Notes: a model not told the origin generated them from the letters alone. 64,000 bases of DNA from Bacteroidetes bacterium ADurb.Bin302 (GCA_002069025.1 MWBK01000120.1:13566-77565), one strand, 5' to 3'. Positions 16,388 to 27,025 are shown, numbered from the stretch's first letter. A program made the numbers and translations.

Positions 16388-17341
16388 ATGAAACTAGCTT
16401 TAATATCATATTTAGACAGTAAGCGACTTGCAAATATCGCATTAACGGCTATTAATTATGCCGAATCAATATGCTCTAAAAAAGTAATACTTAAAACAAA
16501 ACCTTACGCTGCGTCAATAGAGCCTGCCAATTATTGCAATCTCAATTGCCCACAATGCCCTACAGGGAATGGCTCAATAAAAAAAGTTCCATTATGCCTG
16601 TCAATCGAAAACTTTAAAAAAATAATCAAGCCTTTACTACCTGAACTTACATACCTAAATTTGTATTTTCAAGGAGAACCATTTCTTAATGATGACCTGG
16701 CAAAAATGATAGAATACACACACAAAGAAAGAGTATTTACCTGCGTATCAACTAATGGTCATTTCTTATCAAAACAAATTTGCGAGGAACTAAAAAAAGC
16801 AAAGCTGGACAAACTGATAATATGCTTAGACGGTGCCACAAAAGACACATACGAAACATATCGCAAAGGAGGAGATTTTAATACAGTGATTGAAGGAATA
16901 AAAAATTCTGTAAAAGTAAAATTACCTGTTGAAGTGCAATGCTTATTACTAAAAAGCAACGAGCACGAAAAAAATGACATAAAACGACTATGTAAAAAAC
17001 TTGGCGTATCAAAAATAAACTTTAAGAAGGCTCAATTTTACGATTACGAACTGATGCCCACAAAAAGCAGCGATAGAAGATACAAAGAAACAGAAGATGG
17101 CAAATACATACCCAAAAACGCTATGCATAACCGCTGTCAAAGATTATGGTCGTCAGTAGTAATATCTTCAGGCGGCGAAATACTTCCTTGCTGCTTCGAC
17201 AAAGATGCATCACATAGTTTTGGGAATATATTTCAAGATTCTTTCTCTAATATTTGGCTTAGTAACAAAGCAAATACATTTAGACTTAATGTATTAAAGA
17301 ATCGTAGCAGTATTCCTATCTGCATTAATTGTACGGAATAA
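16388..17341 (+). CDS. Radical SAM/SPASM domain protein
   Basis: A 317-aa iron-sulfur enzyme. CNLNCPQC (about residues 42-49) is the CX3CX2C site for the SAM-binding [4Fe-4S] cluster. FQGEPFLN is the GGE-like motif. A SPASM-type C-terminus with CQRLWSS, LPCCFDK, GNIFQDS and a final CINC can hold auxiliary clusters. Similar proteins are widespread in Bacteroidetes without a known substrate; some SPASM enzymes modify peptides, but nothing here shows that. The ATG at 16388 is used; a TTG two codons upstream is possible. The gene lies immediately after the right 47-bp repeat, suggesting it belongs to the chromosome flank rather than the island. Confidence 0.82.
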   Translation: MKLALISYLDSKRLANIALTAINYAESICSKKVILKTKPYAASIEPANYCNLNCPQCPTGNGSIKKVPLCLSIENFKKIIKPLLPELTYLNLYFQGEPFLNDDLAKMIEYTHKERVFTCVSTNGHFLSKQICEELKKAKLDKLIICLDGATKDTYETYRKGGDFNTVIEGIKNSVKVKLPVEVQCLLLKSNEHEKNDIKRLCKKLGVSKINFKKAQFYDYELMPTKSSDRRYKETEDGKYIPKNAMHNRCQRLWSSVVISSGGEILPCCFDKDASHSFGNIFQDSFSNIWLSNKANTFRLNVLKNRSSIPICINCTE

Positions 17342-17357
17342 AATAAGCAATATAAAA

Positions 17358-17396
17358 AATACCCCGAAAGTTTTTTAGTTTAACTTTCGGGGTATT
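17358..17396. terminator. Bidirectional terminator, 15-bp perfect stem
   Basis: AATACCCCGAAAGTT (17358-17372) pairs perfectly with 17382-17396, with a 9-nt T-rich loop. It separates the convergent radical SAM and FGE-like genes. Confidence 0.88.
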
Positions 17397-17405
17397 ATAA
17401 TTATA

Positions 17406-18266
17406 CTATGGTAATAAATCCGAATCAAGAGGAACTTCCATGAGCAAACGGAATCCCATATTGTAAAATGCATCATTTGTTGACGCTGTTGCTCTTTCTT
17501 TAGGATCACAATATTCTGCGTCTTGATCAAACCACCCTCCACGTACATTATATTTTACACCTGTTTTTTGTGCAGGATCAGTCTGCGGATCAGCCGTATA
17601 TGGAGCATATTTGTCAGAACATAATTCTGCGACATTACCACTCATATCATATAAACCTATCTCATTGGGAGCTTTAGTACCAACTTTGTGAGACAATTCT
17701 TCCGGATTATTGCCAATATACCAGCCGACTTCATCTAAATTATCACTGCCGGAGTATTTTTTCCCAGTAGAATAGAATCCACCTCTCGCTGCATACTCCC
17801 ACTCTGCTTCGGTGGGTAAACGGAATGTTCTACCGGTTTGCTCATTTAATGCACTGATAAATTGAGAAATCATACTGAAACTAACCCTCTCAACAGGAAG
17901 ACTATCGCCTATCATTTCTGAGGGATTTGTAGACATTATTGCGGTCCATTCTGCTTGAGTTAATTCAAATTCGGCAATATAAAATGATTTTGAGAATGTT
18001 ACTTTATGAGCGGGTGATGATTCATAACTTCCTTCATCTGTACCCATAATATAATTACCTAGTGTGTCGCGCTGTACTTTTATCATTTTTCCAACGACTT
18101 CTGTATCAATTACATTCGGCCATCTCTTTTCTATTTGATCTTGAGTTGGATCAGGTTCCGGGCCTGAGCATGAGCAAAGAGCAAAACAAAACACTGTTAA
18201 AAGTGCTGCTACTGCATTAAATCCAAATAATTTTTTGAGATTTATATTTTTAGTTTTCAAATTCAT
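17406..18266 (-). CDS. Formylglycine-generating-enzyme (SUMF1)-like lipoprotein
   Basis: A 286-aa lipoprotein with a long signal peptide ending LCSC (lipidated Cys at residue 33). The rest is one FGE-sulfatase/SUMF1-fold domain: MGTDEGSYESSPAHKVTF, PVERVSF, RLPTEAEWEYAARGG, GLYDMSGNVAELCSD, VRGGWFD and GFRLL. In Bacteroidetes this fold is often used for non-catalytic binding (GldK-like proteins) as well as true formylglycine formation, and no sulfatase gene is adjacent. It starts 5 nt after the amylase stop, so the two genes form an operon. A role at the cell surface with the amylase is inferred. Confidence 0.82.
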   Translation of the reverse strand: MNLKTKNINLKKLFGFNAVAALLTVFCFALCSCSGPEPDPTQDQIEKRWPNVIDTEVVGKMIKVQRDTLGNYIMGTDEGSYESSPAHKVTFSKSFYIAEFELTQAEWTAIMSTNPSEMIGDSLPVERVSFSMISQFISALNEQTGRTFRLPTEAEWEYAARGGFYSTGKKYSGSDNLDEVGWYIGNNPEELSHKVGTKAPNEIGLYDMSGNVAELCSDKYAPYTADPQTDPAQKTGVKYNVRGGWFDQDAEYCDPKERATASTNDAFYNMGFRLLMEVPLDSDLLP

Positions 18267-18271
18267 AACAT

Positions 18272-21130
18272 TTATTTTTTAATGATTCGGTGAATAGATG
18301 TTCCATTCTCTGAGATAACTTGCAATATATAATTACCGGAAGGGCAATTACTTAAAGATATTTCTGAAGCATCTTTAACTTCGCTTAGAATACTACCTTG
18401 CAAATTAAATACTTTTATACTTGATATCGAAGATGGAGCCTGAACATAAACTACTCCGTCTGTAATTGTTGGGAATACTATATGACCGGTGCCGTCTGAT
18501 TCCACATCATTAACTCCAACCTCGTGCGCAATATGACGTGAAGTTAGAATTTTAAATTCACCGGGAGCTAAAGTAATAGTTTTGCTTAGACGAGTTACAT
18601 TAAATGCCTCGTCAGTCATATAATCATACCAAGTTCCGGTTTTTGTATAATTTACTGATGTTGTAACTGAGGCTTTAGCATCAAAATTACCCAACACAAT
18701 TATATCAACCGAATTATTAACATCAATCTCATCTACATAATTAATATCGATTCGGCGCACTTTTACAAAAGATGATGTAGCACAATTTGTTAATACCACG
18801 TTACCTTCTTCAAAGAATTCCGGATTATCTGTTCTTAAATTAATAACTTTTGAAGACTGATTATATGCATTCATACGTAAAGCATCCTCATCCCAGTTTA
18901 AAGTCCATGGAACAGGCTTTCTGTATGTACGACATTCTTCTTTTATTTGACCGTCAGAACATGTATTAATAGAATAATCATAACCCATTTCTTCAAACTC
19001 CCACATCATCTTAGGGCCCGGAATAAGTTGAGCGAATGCAATCATTAAAGGAACACGAGCTAAGCGAGCATCTTCATTCTCTTTTAAGTTTCCGTCTCCA
19101 TAAGCTAATGCTTTGTACATATTACGTTCTTCATCGTGACTTTCTGCATATCCAACCCAACCGGTTGTGAACATACCACCTTTGCCATTAGTATCAACAA
19201 AATTGCTGTTACTAGCGTAACCCATAGCTGCTTGACAATAACTATTGTTCATATTGCGCCAAGGGAACATACCATAATCTGATAAAACTTTTTCTTCGTC
19301 GTACTCGCTCAAATGCTCTAAAATAAATATTGCATTTGGATTTGTTGCAAATACCGTGTCATAATAATCTTTTATGATTTCTATACGACTAGCGTCATAT
19401 TTACCCCATTTTCCAACATCGTCTTTACTGTCTTTTTGTGTCAAACCTTTAGTCAAGTCCATTCTAAAGCCATCAACTCTATACTCTTCTAACCAATAAG
19501 ACAAAACTCTTTTGAAGAATTGTCGTGTACCTGTATACTCGTGGTTTATATCATGAAAGACATTATAAGGGTGTTTTGCGATTTTATTAAACCACGGATT
19601 TATATCGGAAGTTGCATTTCCTTCATAATACAACTTAGCCATTGGATTAATTCCGGTTGCATGGTTAAATACCATATCCAATATAACTGCAATACCACGT
19701 CTGTGGCACTCATCGATAAATTCTTTATATTCATTTCGAGTTCCGTATGCTTTGTCTGTTGCAAAGAAATGATTAGGATTGTAACCCCAACTGTCATTTC
19801 CATCAAACTCGTTTATCGGCATCAACTCTATTGCATTTATACCTAAATGTTCCAAATAATCAAGTTTAGACATAACACCGGCAAGGTCACTTGATGATAC
19901 AAAATCTCTAATATGCAATTCGTATATGACAAGGTTATCTTTGTCTGCTATTTGAAAATCGTTCTGCCATTCGTACGGAGTAGGATCTTCGCCCCATAGC
20001 ACTGAAACTAAACCATCACCTTTCCCTGTTGGATATGCAGGTAATTCCGAATCCATTTTTTTCTTGATATATGGGTCATTCCATGGATCCAGAATGATTT
20101 CTGCGTATGGATCGCTAATCTGTAATGATCCATCAACTAAATATTGAAAAGTATAATATTCTGATTTTTCAGGTAAATCAAAAGAACGCCAGAATAATAC
20201 GGTTGCCAATGAATCTTGTGATGGTTCCAATACTGATTTTGTCCAAACACTATCGCGCTTCATTTGATAAGCTTCGTTCATCGACCAATCATTAAAATCG
20301 CCGATAACATATACATTATTGTTAAAAGGAGCACGCAATACTAATGTTATAGTAGCAACATCGCCGTTGATTGTTTTATTTATTCCTTCTTTCATACCTG
20401 CTGGAACAGGTTCGTCTACAACCGGGGATTTAACGTATATAGCAAGACTATCTGAAACTTCCTCTTCACCAATTTCGGCAGTAACCTTAATAGGAACATA
20501 TCCGGATTCGGTTATTGTGTATTCGTAGGTCAACAAATTATTTGAAATTTCAGACTTAATAATACCGTTGACTGTCAACTTCATATTTGAAGATTCAGAC
20601 GCCTCAGCATTTATACTAATAGTCTCACCTTGCTCGTATACGCTCCCATCATTTAAAGAAGTTATTTTTACTGCAAACTCATCACCATTATATAACGTAT
20701 ACAAGATGTCATTGCCAGACGCAGTCTTACCCTCTTTAGTTCCGTCTGCATTTCTAAATACGAATGCTAACTTAGTTACAACCTCATCTTCGGTTAAATT
20801 ATAATACTGACGCATTCCGCCTTCTATGTGCAAACTCCACCTAGATTCGTCAATTTTTGTCATTTTATATTTATCAGAATTATTCAACCATACAGGTGCA
20901 TGCTTCCAATCATTGTCTCCTGTACTTGCTGTAGTTATTACACCTGTATGTGCATAACATTCTGTTTCGCCGAGCATTACTCCATTTCCCAAAGACGCAT
21001 CAAAAATTACATCAAACTCTTCTGTTCTATCTTGTTTAATAAAAGCTGTTGGAGAAGTTGTTACTTGGGCATTTAGAGAAAAGAATAATCCCAAAAATGG
21101 GATGCAAATTAGTAGTTTTTTTATTTTCAT
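18272..21130 (-). CDS. Secreted GH13 alpha-amylase with T9SS C-terminal domain
   Basis: A 952-aa extracellular starch-degrading enzyme. A signal peptide (residues 1-21, ending SLNA) is followed by beta domains (about 25-240) and a CBM48-like starch-binding domain with NNVYVIGDFNDWSM (about 270). The GH13 barrel follows: DMVFNHA, GFRMDLTKG (nucleophile Asp), FILEHLSEYD (acid/base Glu) and ESHDEERN (third Asp). After the beta C-domain comes a C-terminal domain of about 80 residues ending HRIIKK, with VFNLQG and SGNYILQV, typical of type A type IX secretion signals. Export to the cell surface by T9SS is therefore likely. It is transcribed together with the FGE-like lipoprotein. Confidence 0.9.
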   Translation of the reverse strand: MKIKKLLICIPFLGLFFSLNAQVTTSPTAFIKQDRTEEFDVIFDASLGNGVMLGETECYAHTGVITTASTGDNDWKHAPVWLNNSDKYKMTKIDESRWSLHIEGGMRQYYNLTEDEVVTKLAFVFRNADGTKEGKTASGNDILYTLYNGDEFAVKITSLNDGSVYEQGETISINAEASESSNMKLTVNGIIKSEISNNLLTYEYTITESGYVPIKVTAEIGEEEVSDSLAIYVKSPVVDEPVPAGMKEGINKTINGDVATITLVLRAPFNNNVYVIGDFNDWSMNEAYQMKRDSVWTKSVLEPSQDSLATVLFWRSFDLPEKSEYYTFQYLVDGSLQISDPYAEIILDPWNDPYIKKKMDSELPAYPTGKGDGLVSVLWGEDPTPYEWQNDFQIADKDNLVIYELHIRDFVSSSDLAGVMSKLDYLEHLGINAIELMPINEFDGNDSWGYNPNHFFATDKAYGTRNEYKEFIDECHRRGIAVILDMVFNHATGINPMAKLYYEGNATSDINPWFNKIAKHPYNVFHDINHEYTGTRQFFKRVLSYWLEEYRVDGFRMDLTKGLTQKDSKDDVGKWGKYDASRIEIIKDYYDTVFATNPNAIFILEHLSEYDEEKVLSDYGMFPWRNMNNSYCQAAMGYASNSNFVDTNGKGGMFTTGWVGYAESHDEERNMYKALAYGDGNLKENEDARLARVPLMIAFAQLIPGPKMMWEFEEMGYDYSINTCSDGQIKEECRTYRKPVPWTLNWDEDALRMNAYNQSSKVINLRTDNPEFFEEGNVVLTNCATSSFVKVRRIDINYVDEIDVNNSVDIIVLGNFDAKASVTTSVNYTKTGTWYDYMTDEAFNVTRLSKTITLAPGEFKILTSRHIAHEVGVNDVESDGTGHIVFPTITDGVVYVQAPSSISSIKVFNLQGSILSEVKDASEISLSNCPSGNYILQVISENGTSIHRIIKK

Positions 21131-21182
21131 ATATTAGGGTTTGTTTGTAAATAACGTTGCAAGATAGTATTTTTTTTAGTAA

Positions 21183-21220
21183 AAACAAAAAAAAAGGAGC
21201 CCAACTAAAGTCAGGCTCCC
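21183..21220 (-). terminator. Terminator of secDF
   Basis: On the minus strand a GGAGCC/GGCTCC hairpin is followed by a run of about 12 T's, just after the secDF stop. Confidence 0.85.
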
Positions 21221-21241
21221 TAAAATATGTTCTATAATATA

Positions 21242-24200
21242 CTATTTTGCAAGTTTTATTGTTGCAGGCGCTTCTTGAATTGCTTTTGATTTTTTCTTTG
21301 ATATATCATAAGAAACAGGGACTGCGATAAATAATGTTGAGTATGTTCCTACTAATACACCAACCATTAATGCAAATACAAATCCGCGGATTGTTTCACC
21401 ACCCAACATAAATATTACTAACAAAACTATAAACGTAGAGAATGAAGTACTAAATGTACGAACTAAAGTTGCATTTACTGCTTCATTAATAACATCCTTT
21501 TGATTACGTTTAGGGAAATTAGTTTTCAACTCACGTACACGATCAAATACCACCACAGTATCATTAATTGAATAACCAATCACCGTTAGAATCGCAGCAA
21601 TAAATGCCTGATCAATTTCCATTGAGAATGGCATAATGGTATAAGCTAATGAATAAATACCCAGAATAAATATAGTATCATGTACCAATGAGCTTAAAGC
21701 ACCAACACTATATGAAACGTTTCTAAAACGAACCAATATATACAAGAAAATTACAATCAATGAGAACACTACAGCCATAAATGCTGCATTTTTGATGTCA
21801 TTAGCAATAGCAGGTCCCACTTTTTGTGAACTTTGTACACCTAAAGACGAAACATTAGCATCTGTAGACAAATTAGCTTTTCCGTTATCAATAATATAAC
21901 CCTTAATAAACATTTCCTTTGAAACACCATCTTTAGCTAATTTTGGTTGTAAAGATTTATAGATAATATCTTCGACCTCATCATCAATGGTCTTAGAGTT
22001 ATCTGCAATCTTATAGTTGGTAGAAATACGGACTTGATTTTCATCACCTATGGTTATTACTGATACTGAAGCATCAGTAAATCCGGGTGCCAACATTTGC
22101 TTAATTTCTTCTGTATCAACTTTTTCAGCGAAACGAACTACATAGTTACGACCACCGGTAAAGTCAACGCCTTGATTCAATCCGCGAACCGAAAGAGATA
22201 CTATTGCAATTAATACAAATGCACATGAAAGTATGTAACCGAACTTACGGATTTTAATCCAGTTTACATTAACACCTTGCAACAAGTTCTTAGAGAATGA
22301 TGTAACAAAAGTTAACTTAGATACAGAGCCATTATCAACCATCTTATCATAAATGACACGTGTAATAAATACAGCAGTAAAGAATGATGTTATAATACCG
22401 ATAATCAATGTCGTTGCAAAACCTTTGATTGGGCCTGTACCAAAATAGAACAAAATGACACCGGTCAATAATGTTGTTAAGTTTGAGTCAATAATTGCAG
22501 ACAATGCATTTTTATAACCATCTGAAACTGCAGATTTGTGCGTTTTACCTGCTGCCAACTCTTCTTTTATACGTTCGTAAATAAGAACGTTAGCATCGAC
22601 TGCCATACCCATTGTTAAAACGATACCTGCGATGCCGGGTAATGTTAATACTGCTTTAAATGAGGCCAATATACCTACCAAGAAGAATACATTTGCCAAC
22701 AAAGCTACATCTACTATTAAACCTGGAACCAAACCATACATTAAAATCATGTATAGCATAACAACAATAAATGCTATCAAGAAAGACCATAAACCTTGAG
22801 TAATTGCTTCATGGCCCAAAGATGGTCCAACAACATCTTCTTGTACAATACGCGAAGGAGCAGGCATTTTACCTGACTTCAATACATTTGCTAAGTCTTT
22901 TGCTTCTTCAGTAGTAAAATTACCTGAAATTTCAGAACGGCCTCCTGATATTTCGGTGTTAACGGTCGGGAATGAATAGACCATATTATCTAACACGATA
23001 GCTATGCTACGGCCGATGTTTTCTTTAGTTAAACGAGCCCATGTTTTTGCTCCTTCAGGATTCATGGTCATACTTACCGTTGAGTTTGCAGAGAACTGAC
23101 TCAAATCATTACGAGCATCCGTAATTACGTTACCGCCAAGAGGTGCTTTACCATCACGGTTTGTTATTTTAATAGCAACTAATTGATATATTAATCCTTT
23201 TTCATCAATTGGCTTAACTGTCCAACGGAATGCTAAATCGCGTGGTAGTATTTCTTTTACTTGACGTAAGTTTAAGTATTCATTAACTTTTGCCGTATCA
23301 CGAATACTAACCATAGCTATAGCCGGAGTAGGAATTAATTGACCACCACTTTGATTTATCATCATAATACTGAACAAAGGATTCTCTTTTGCAAATTGTT
23401 CTATCATTTTTGATGAATCTTGAGCAGCAGCACCAATTTTTTCCAATTGAACTTTTATAGAATCAGACTCACTAACAACTTTTTCTGATTTTGCCACTTC
23501 CGCTTTTGCTTTTTCTGTATTCTTTTCAACTGAAGTAGTATCAGCTCCTTTTAAGTATTCACGAACAGCAGCATTTGCAAGTTCTAATGAAGAATATATT
23601 TCTGTTAAGTTATATGTTTCCCAGAACTCCAAACTTGCAGAACCTTGTAGCAATTTACGAACACGTTCAGGTTCTTTAATACCCGGTAATTCAATTAAGA
23701 TACGTCCATTGGTTTCAAGACGTTGGATATTTGGTTGAACTACACCGAAACGGTCTATACGAGTACGCAACACATTAAACGAGTTATCTACAGTTGCCTG
23801 AACTTCTTGTTTCAAGACATCAATAACTTCTTTATTTGTACTTTTTAAAAATATACGATCTTTTAAATCGAATGTAGTAAATACTGCAGAAAGACGAGCA
23901 TTAGGATCGATTTCTTCGTAGGCCTCTTGGAATAAAACCAAAAAGTCTTTTTGACTAACTGCCTGACGTTCAATAGCTAAATTTATTGCCTTGTTAAAGG
24001 TTTCATCTTTGGTATTGCCTGATAATGTTCTTACAATATCCGGAACGGATACTTCAAGAATAACATTCATACCGCCTTTTAAGTCAAGACCCATGTTAAG
24101 TTCGTTTTCACGACACTCTTTCAAGGTATATCCTAACCAAACCTTTTCTGTTGCCATTGAGTCCAAATAATGATACTCATTCATTTTGTTACCATTGGCA

Positions 24201-24313
24201 TATTCTGCTGCCTTGCTGTTGTAATGCGCTGTTACTGCATTAAACGACAAGTAAAAAAGGCAGACCAACGCCAATGCGATGGCAAACAATTTTACAAATC
24301 CCTTGTTCTGCAT
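21242..24313 (-). CDS. secDF: Protein translocase subunit SecDF (fused)
   Basis: A single 1023-aa polypeptide combining SecD and SecF, which use the proton-motive force to help complete protein export through SecYEG. After helix 1 come NMGLDLKGGMNVILEV and the periplasmic P1 region with TRIDRFGVVQPNIQ. A linker of about 230 residues follows, partly Glu/Lys-rich and coiled-coil-like, then DNMVYSFPTVN and five helices with GMAVDANVLIYERIKE. SecF begins near residue 665 with NQGVDFTGGRNYVVRF and has IGYSINDTVVVFDRVRE. The fusion is usual in Bacteroidetes. A TATATTTG box at 24361-24354 precedes the ATG. It is probably monocistronic. Confidence 0.96.
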   Translation of the reverse strand: MQNKGFVKLFAIALALVCLFYLSFNAVTAHYNSKAAEYANGNKMNEYHYLDSMATEKVWLGYTLKECRENELNMGLDLKGGMNVILEVSVPDIVRTLSGNTKDETFNKAINLAIERQAVSQKDFLVLFQEAYEEIDPNARLSAVFTTFDLKDRIFLKSTNKEVIDVLKQEVQATVDNSFNVLRTRIDRFGVVQPNIQRLETNGRILIELPGIKEPERVRKLLQGSASLEFWETYNLTEIYSSLELANAAVREYLKGADTTSVEKNTEKAKAEVAKSEKVVSESDSIKVQLEKIGAAAQDSSKMIEQFAKENPLFSIMMINQSGGQLIPTPAIAMVSIRDTAKVNEYLNLRQVKEILPRDLAFRWTVKPIDEKGLIYQLVAIKITNRDGKAPLGGNVITDARNDLSQFSANSTVSMTMNPEGAKTWARLTKENIGRSIAIVLDNMVYSFPTVNTEISGGRSEISGNFTTEEAKDLANVLKSGKMPAPSRIVQEDVVGPSLGHEAITQGLWSFLIAFIVVMLYMILMYGLVPGLIVDVALLANVFFLVGILASFKAVLTLPGIAGIVLTMGMAVDANVLIYERIKEELAAGKTHKSAVSDGYKNALSAIIDSNLTTLLTGVILFYFGTGPIKGFATTLIIGIITSFFTAVFITRVIYDKMVDNGSVSKLTFVTSFSKNLLQGVNVNWIKIRKFGYILSCAFVLIAIVSLSVRGLNQGVDFTGGRNYVVRFAEKVDTEEIKQMLAPGFTDASVSVITIGDENQVRISTNYKIADNSKTIDDEVEDIIYKSLQPKLAKDGVSKEMFIKGYIIDNGKANLSTDANVSSLGVQSSQKVGPAIANDIKNAAFMAVVFSLIVIFLYILVRFRNVSYSVGALSSLVHDTIFILGIYSLAYTIMPFSMEIDQAFIAAILTVIGYSINDTVVVFDRVRELKTNFPKRNQKDVINEAVNATLVRTFSTSFSTFIVLLVIFMLGGETIRGFVFALMVGVLVGTYSTLFIAVPVSYDISKKKSKAIQEAPATIKLAK

Positions 24314-24353
24314 ATTCGATTGATATTAAATGATTTTTACAAAAATTAGGGTG

Positions 24354-24361
24354 CAAATATA
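24354..24361 (-). promoter_or_regulatory. Predicted secDF -7 box
   Basis: TATATTTG on the minus strand, about 40 nt upstream of the secDF ATG. Confidence 0.45.
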
Positions 24362-24441
24362 CTCTATTTTTTATATTCGACCAAACTTTCGCGTCTTGTT
24401 ATGTTATTACTTACTACTTCTTAAAATACAATGAAAAATAA

Positions 24442-25491
24442 TTATATAATCAGCATTGCATCCCCATAAGCACCAAACTGGTATTTTTCCTTTACTGCAA
24501 CATCGTATGCATGCATTACTTGATCATAACCACCGAAAGCTGCAACAAGCATAAGTAACTGTGAATATGGAGAATATAAATTACTTACCATTGATGTTGC
24601 AACTGTAAAGTCGTATGGAGGAAATATAAACTTGTTTGTCCAACCATCAAATGGTTTGATTTTTCCCTCAGTACATACTGCTGTTTCGAGGGCACGCATA
24701 ACAGTAGTACCAACTGCACAAACTTGACGTTTTTCGTCTTTTGCAACATTGACTACTGATGCAGCTTGATCCGTAACAATCATCTGCTCAGAATCCATTT
24801 TATGTTTAGTCAAATCTTCTACATCTATTTCTCTAAAATTACCTAAACCGGCATGCATTGTTACGAAAGAAAAGTTTACGCCTTTAATTTCCAAACGTTT
24901 CATCAACTCTCTACTAAAATGTAAACTTGAAGCCGGTGCTACAACTGCACCTTCATTTTTCGCAAATATAGACTGATAACGTTCTGTATCTTCGGGTTCA
25001 ACAGGGCGTTTAATAAAACGTGGAAGAGGAGTCTCTCCCATACTGTATAGGGTTTGTTTGAATGTATCATGGTCTCCGTCAAATAAGAAACGCAATGTAC
25101 GACCACGAGATGTTGTATTATCAATAACCTCAGCTACTAATGAATCATCTTCTCCGAAATACAATTTATTACCTATTCTTATTTTACGAGCAGGATCTAC
25201 AAGTACATCCCACAAACGTAAATCAGGATTTAATTCACGTAATAAAAACACTTCTATTCTTGCTCCTGTTTTTTCTTTATTTCCATATAGACGAGCCGGA
25301 AAAACTTTGGTATCATTAAAGACAAAAACGTCATTCTCGTCAAAATATCCAAGAATGTCTTTAAATACCTTGTGTTCAATCTCTCCTGTTTGACGTTTTA
25401 ATACCAAAAGACGAGATTCGTCTCTATTGGCAGATGGCTTTTGAGCCAACAACTCTTCAGGTAATTTGAACTTAAACTGAGATAACTTCAT
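24442..25491 (-). CDS. queA: tRNA preQ1(34) S-adenosylmethionine ribosyltransferase-isomerase
   Basis: Transfers and isomerises the ribosyl part of SAM onto 7-aminomethyl-7-deazaguanine at the tRNA wobble base, giving epoxyqueuosine. The 349-aa product is full length and shows [10 protein letters not shown] at the N-terminus, [32 protein letters not shown], the [10 protein letters not shown] core, [17 protein letters not shown] and GTTVMRALE. It is the last gene of the minus-strand operon that begins with yfhO, 36 nt after truB. Other queuosine genes are not in the window. Confidence 0.96.
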   Translation of the reverse strand: MKLSQFKFKLPEELLAQKPSANRDESRLLVLKRQTGEIEHKVFKDILGYFDENDVFVFNDTKVFPARLYGNKEKTGARIEVFLLRELNPDLRLWDVLVDPARKIRIGNKLYFGEDDSLVAEVIDNTTSRGRTLRFLFDGDHDTFKQTLYSMGETPLPRFIKRPVEPEDTERYQSIFAKNEGAVVAPASSLHFSRELMKRLEIKGVNFSFVTMHAGLGNFREIDVEDLTKHKMDSEQMIVTDQAASVVNVAKDEKRQVCAVGTTVMRALETAVCTEGKIKPFDGWTNKFIFPPYDFTVATSMVSNLYSPYSQLLMLVAAFGGYDQVMHAYDVAVKEKYQFGAYGDAMLII

Positions 25492-25527
25492 AATATAAAA
25501 ATGAATATTAATAAAAAATCATTGTAA

Positions 25528-26226
25528 CTAATTCACAGTAGCAGGCAATGTATCTATCATTGATTTAAAATCTTCAAAAGACATGCATTTGTCTAATGTT
25601 ATATCTCCGACTCTAGTTCTGCGCAAACCTATAAGATGCGCTCCACTTTGCAATGCTACACCAATATCACGAGCTAATGCACGAATATATGTTCCTTTAC
25701 TACACACAACTCTGATTTTTACAATGGGCATTGAAAATTCCAATAACTCAATTGAATCAATCAAAAGTGGTTTTGCATTTATTTCTACATCATCACCTTT
25801 ACGAGCATATTCGTAAGCGCGTTTGCCATTAATCTTAACGGCCGAGTATGCCGGCGGCACTTGTCTTATTTCTCCTACAAAATCAGACAACACATTCCGT
25901 AATAGTTCTTCTGTAATGTGCTCTGTTGGATATGTCGCATCAATTTCTTTTTCCAAATCGAATGAAGGCGTCGTAGCACCTAATTTCAAAACTGCTTCAT
26001 ACTCCTTTGTTTGATATTGAAATTCGTCAATCCTTTTTGTAGCTTTACCTGTACACAATATCATAACTCCGGTAGCCAAAGGGTCTAAGGTCCCGGCATG
26101 ACCTACTTTTAATTTCTTTACTCCCAAATAATTAGTAATCGCCCATCTCACTCTGTTTACAAGCAAAAAAGATGTCCAATGTAAGGGTTTATCAAAGCAG
26201 AGTATTTCGCCTTCTTTAAAATCCAT
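25528..26226 (-). CDS. truB: tRNA pseudouridine(55) synthase
   Basis: Makes pseudouridine 55 in the T-loop of tRNAs. The product is 232 aa from the chosen start MDFKEGEIL. KVGHAGTLDPLATGVMILC holds the catalytic Asp, followed by the QVPPAYSAVKINGKRAYEYA and RVVCSKGTYIRALARDIG motifs. A start six codons upstream would overlap uppP by 17 bp. The ATG at 26226 leaves a 1-nt gap and matches the usual N-terminus of Bacteroidales TruB. It belongs to the ftsX-DUF3098-uppP-truB-queA gene order often conserved in Bacteroidetes. Confidence 0.95.
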   Translation of the reverse strand: MDFKEGEILCFDKPLHWTSFLLVNRVRWAITNYLGVKKLKVGHAGTLDPLATGVMILCTGKATKRIDEFQYQTKEYEAVLKLGATTPSFDLEKEIDATYPTEHITEELLRNVLSDFVGEIRQVPPAYSAVKINGKRAYEYARKGDDVEINAKPLLIDSIELLEFSMPIVKIRVVCSKGTYIRALARDIGVALQSGAHLIGLRRTRVGDITLDKCMSFEDFKSMIDTLPATVN

Positions 26227-26227
26227 A

Positions 26228-27022
26228 TCACAAAGAATATGCAATTGCTATTCCACCTACAATCACACAATAAACGGCAAAATATATCAATTTTCCTTTT
26301 TTGACAATATTAATCATGAAGCGGCAAGCAATACAACCGGATACAAATGCGGCTATAAATCCGATTATTAAAGACATATAAGAAATGCCCATTGGTGCAC
26401 CTTCTTTTGCCAAATCGATAAATTCTAGAAATGCTTCACCTAAAATCGGAACTAAAACCATCAAAAATGAAAATTGCGCCATGTTCTCTTTTTTATTACC
26501 TAATAGTAAACCTGTTGCAATAGTTGTTCCGGAGCGTGAAAGACCCGGTAGAACTGCTACTGCTTGGCTTAAACCGATAATAAAAGCATCAATATATGAA
26601 ATTTCATTTCTCTGACGAGGTTTTGCAAAATAAGCAAATGCTAATAGTAATGCTGTTACTAATAAACAAATCCCTACTAATAACAAACCATTTCCAAAAA
26701 AGCTTTCTACTGCATCCTTAAAAAATACGCCTACAATAAATACAGGAATCATAGAAACAATTAATTTAGCTATATATGTTTTCTCAGGATTCCATGCTTT
26801 TGTTGTAAATGTCCCTTTAAACAACAATTTAATTTCATTCCATAGTATTACAATTGTACTTAGTACTGTAGCTGCATGAACTACAATTGCAAAGGTCAGA
26901 TTTTCTTCTCCGGCTGTTCCAAATAAGACTTGACCTATTTCAAGATGTCCGCTGCTACTAACCGGCAAGAACTCTGTTAAGCCTTGCACAAAACCTAATA
27001 CTAGGGCTTCATACCATTCCAT
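26228..27022 (-). CDS. uppP: Undecaprenyl-diphosphatase
   Basis: Integral membrane phosphatase (BacA/UppP family) that recycles undecaprenyl pyrophosphate to the lipid carrier for peptidoglycan and surface-glycan synthesis; overproduction is known to give bacitracin resistance. 264 aa with about eight helices. The active-site motifs are [13 protein letters not shown] (residues 14-26) and [17 protein letters not shown] (about 158-174). It starts 3 nt after the DUF3098 gene and is followed closely by truB. Confidence 0.96.
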   Translation of the reverse strand: MEWYEALVLGFVQGLTEFLPVSSSGHLEIGQVLFGTAGEENLTFAIVVHAATVLSTIVILWNEIKLLFKGTFTTKAWNPEKTYIAKLIVSMIPVFIVGVFFKDAVESFFGNGLLLVGICLLVTALLLAFAYFAKPRQRNEISYIDAFIIGLSQAVAVLPGLSRSGTTIATGLLLGNKKENMAQFSFLMVLVPILGEAFLEFIDLAKEGAPMGISYMSLIIGFIAAFVSGCIACRFMINIVKKGKLIYFAVYCVIVGGIAIAYSL

Positions 27023-27025
27023 AGA

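Noticed and set aside
16388..17341. Radical SAM enzyme as the maturase of a RiPP precursor in the island
   Set aside because: It lies outside the right repeat, and its family is widespread without peptide substrates. No GG-leader precursor peptide was found in the gaps I read.
19520..19846. 108-codon plus-strand open frame within the amylase gene
   Set aside because: It is a shadow of the GH13 catalytic region; its composition is not protein-like and no start context is evident.
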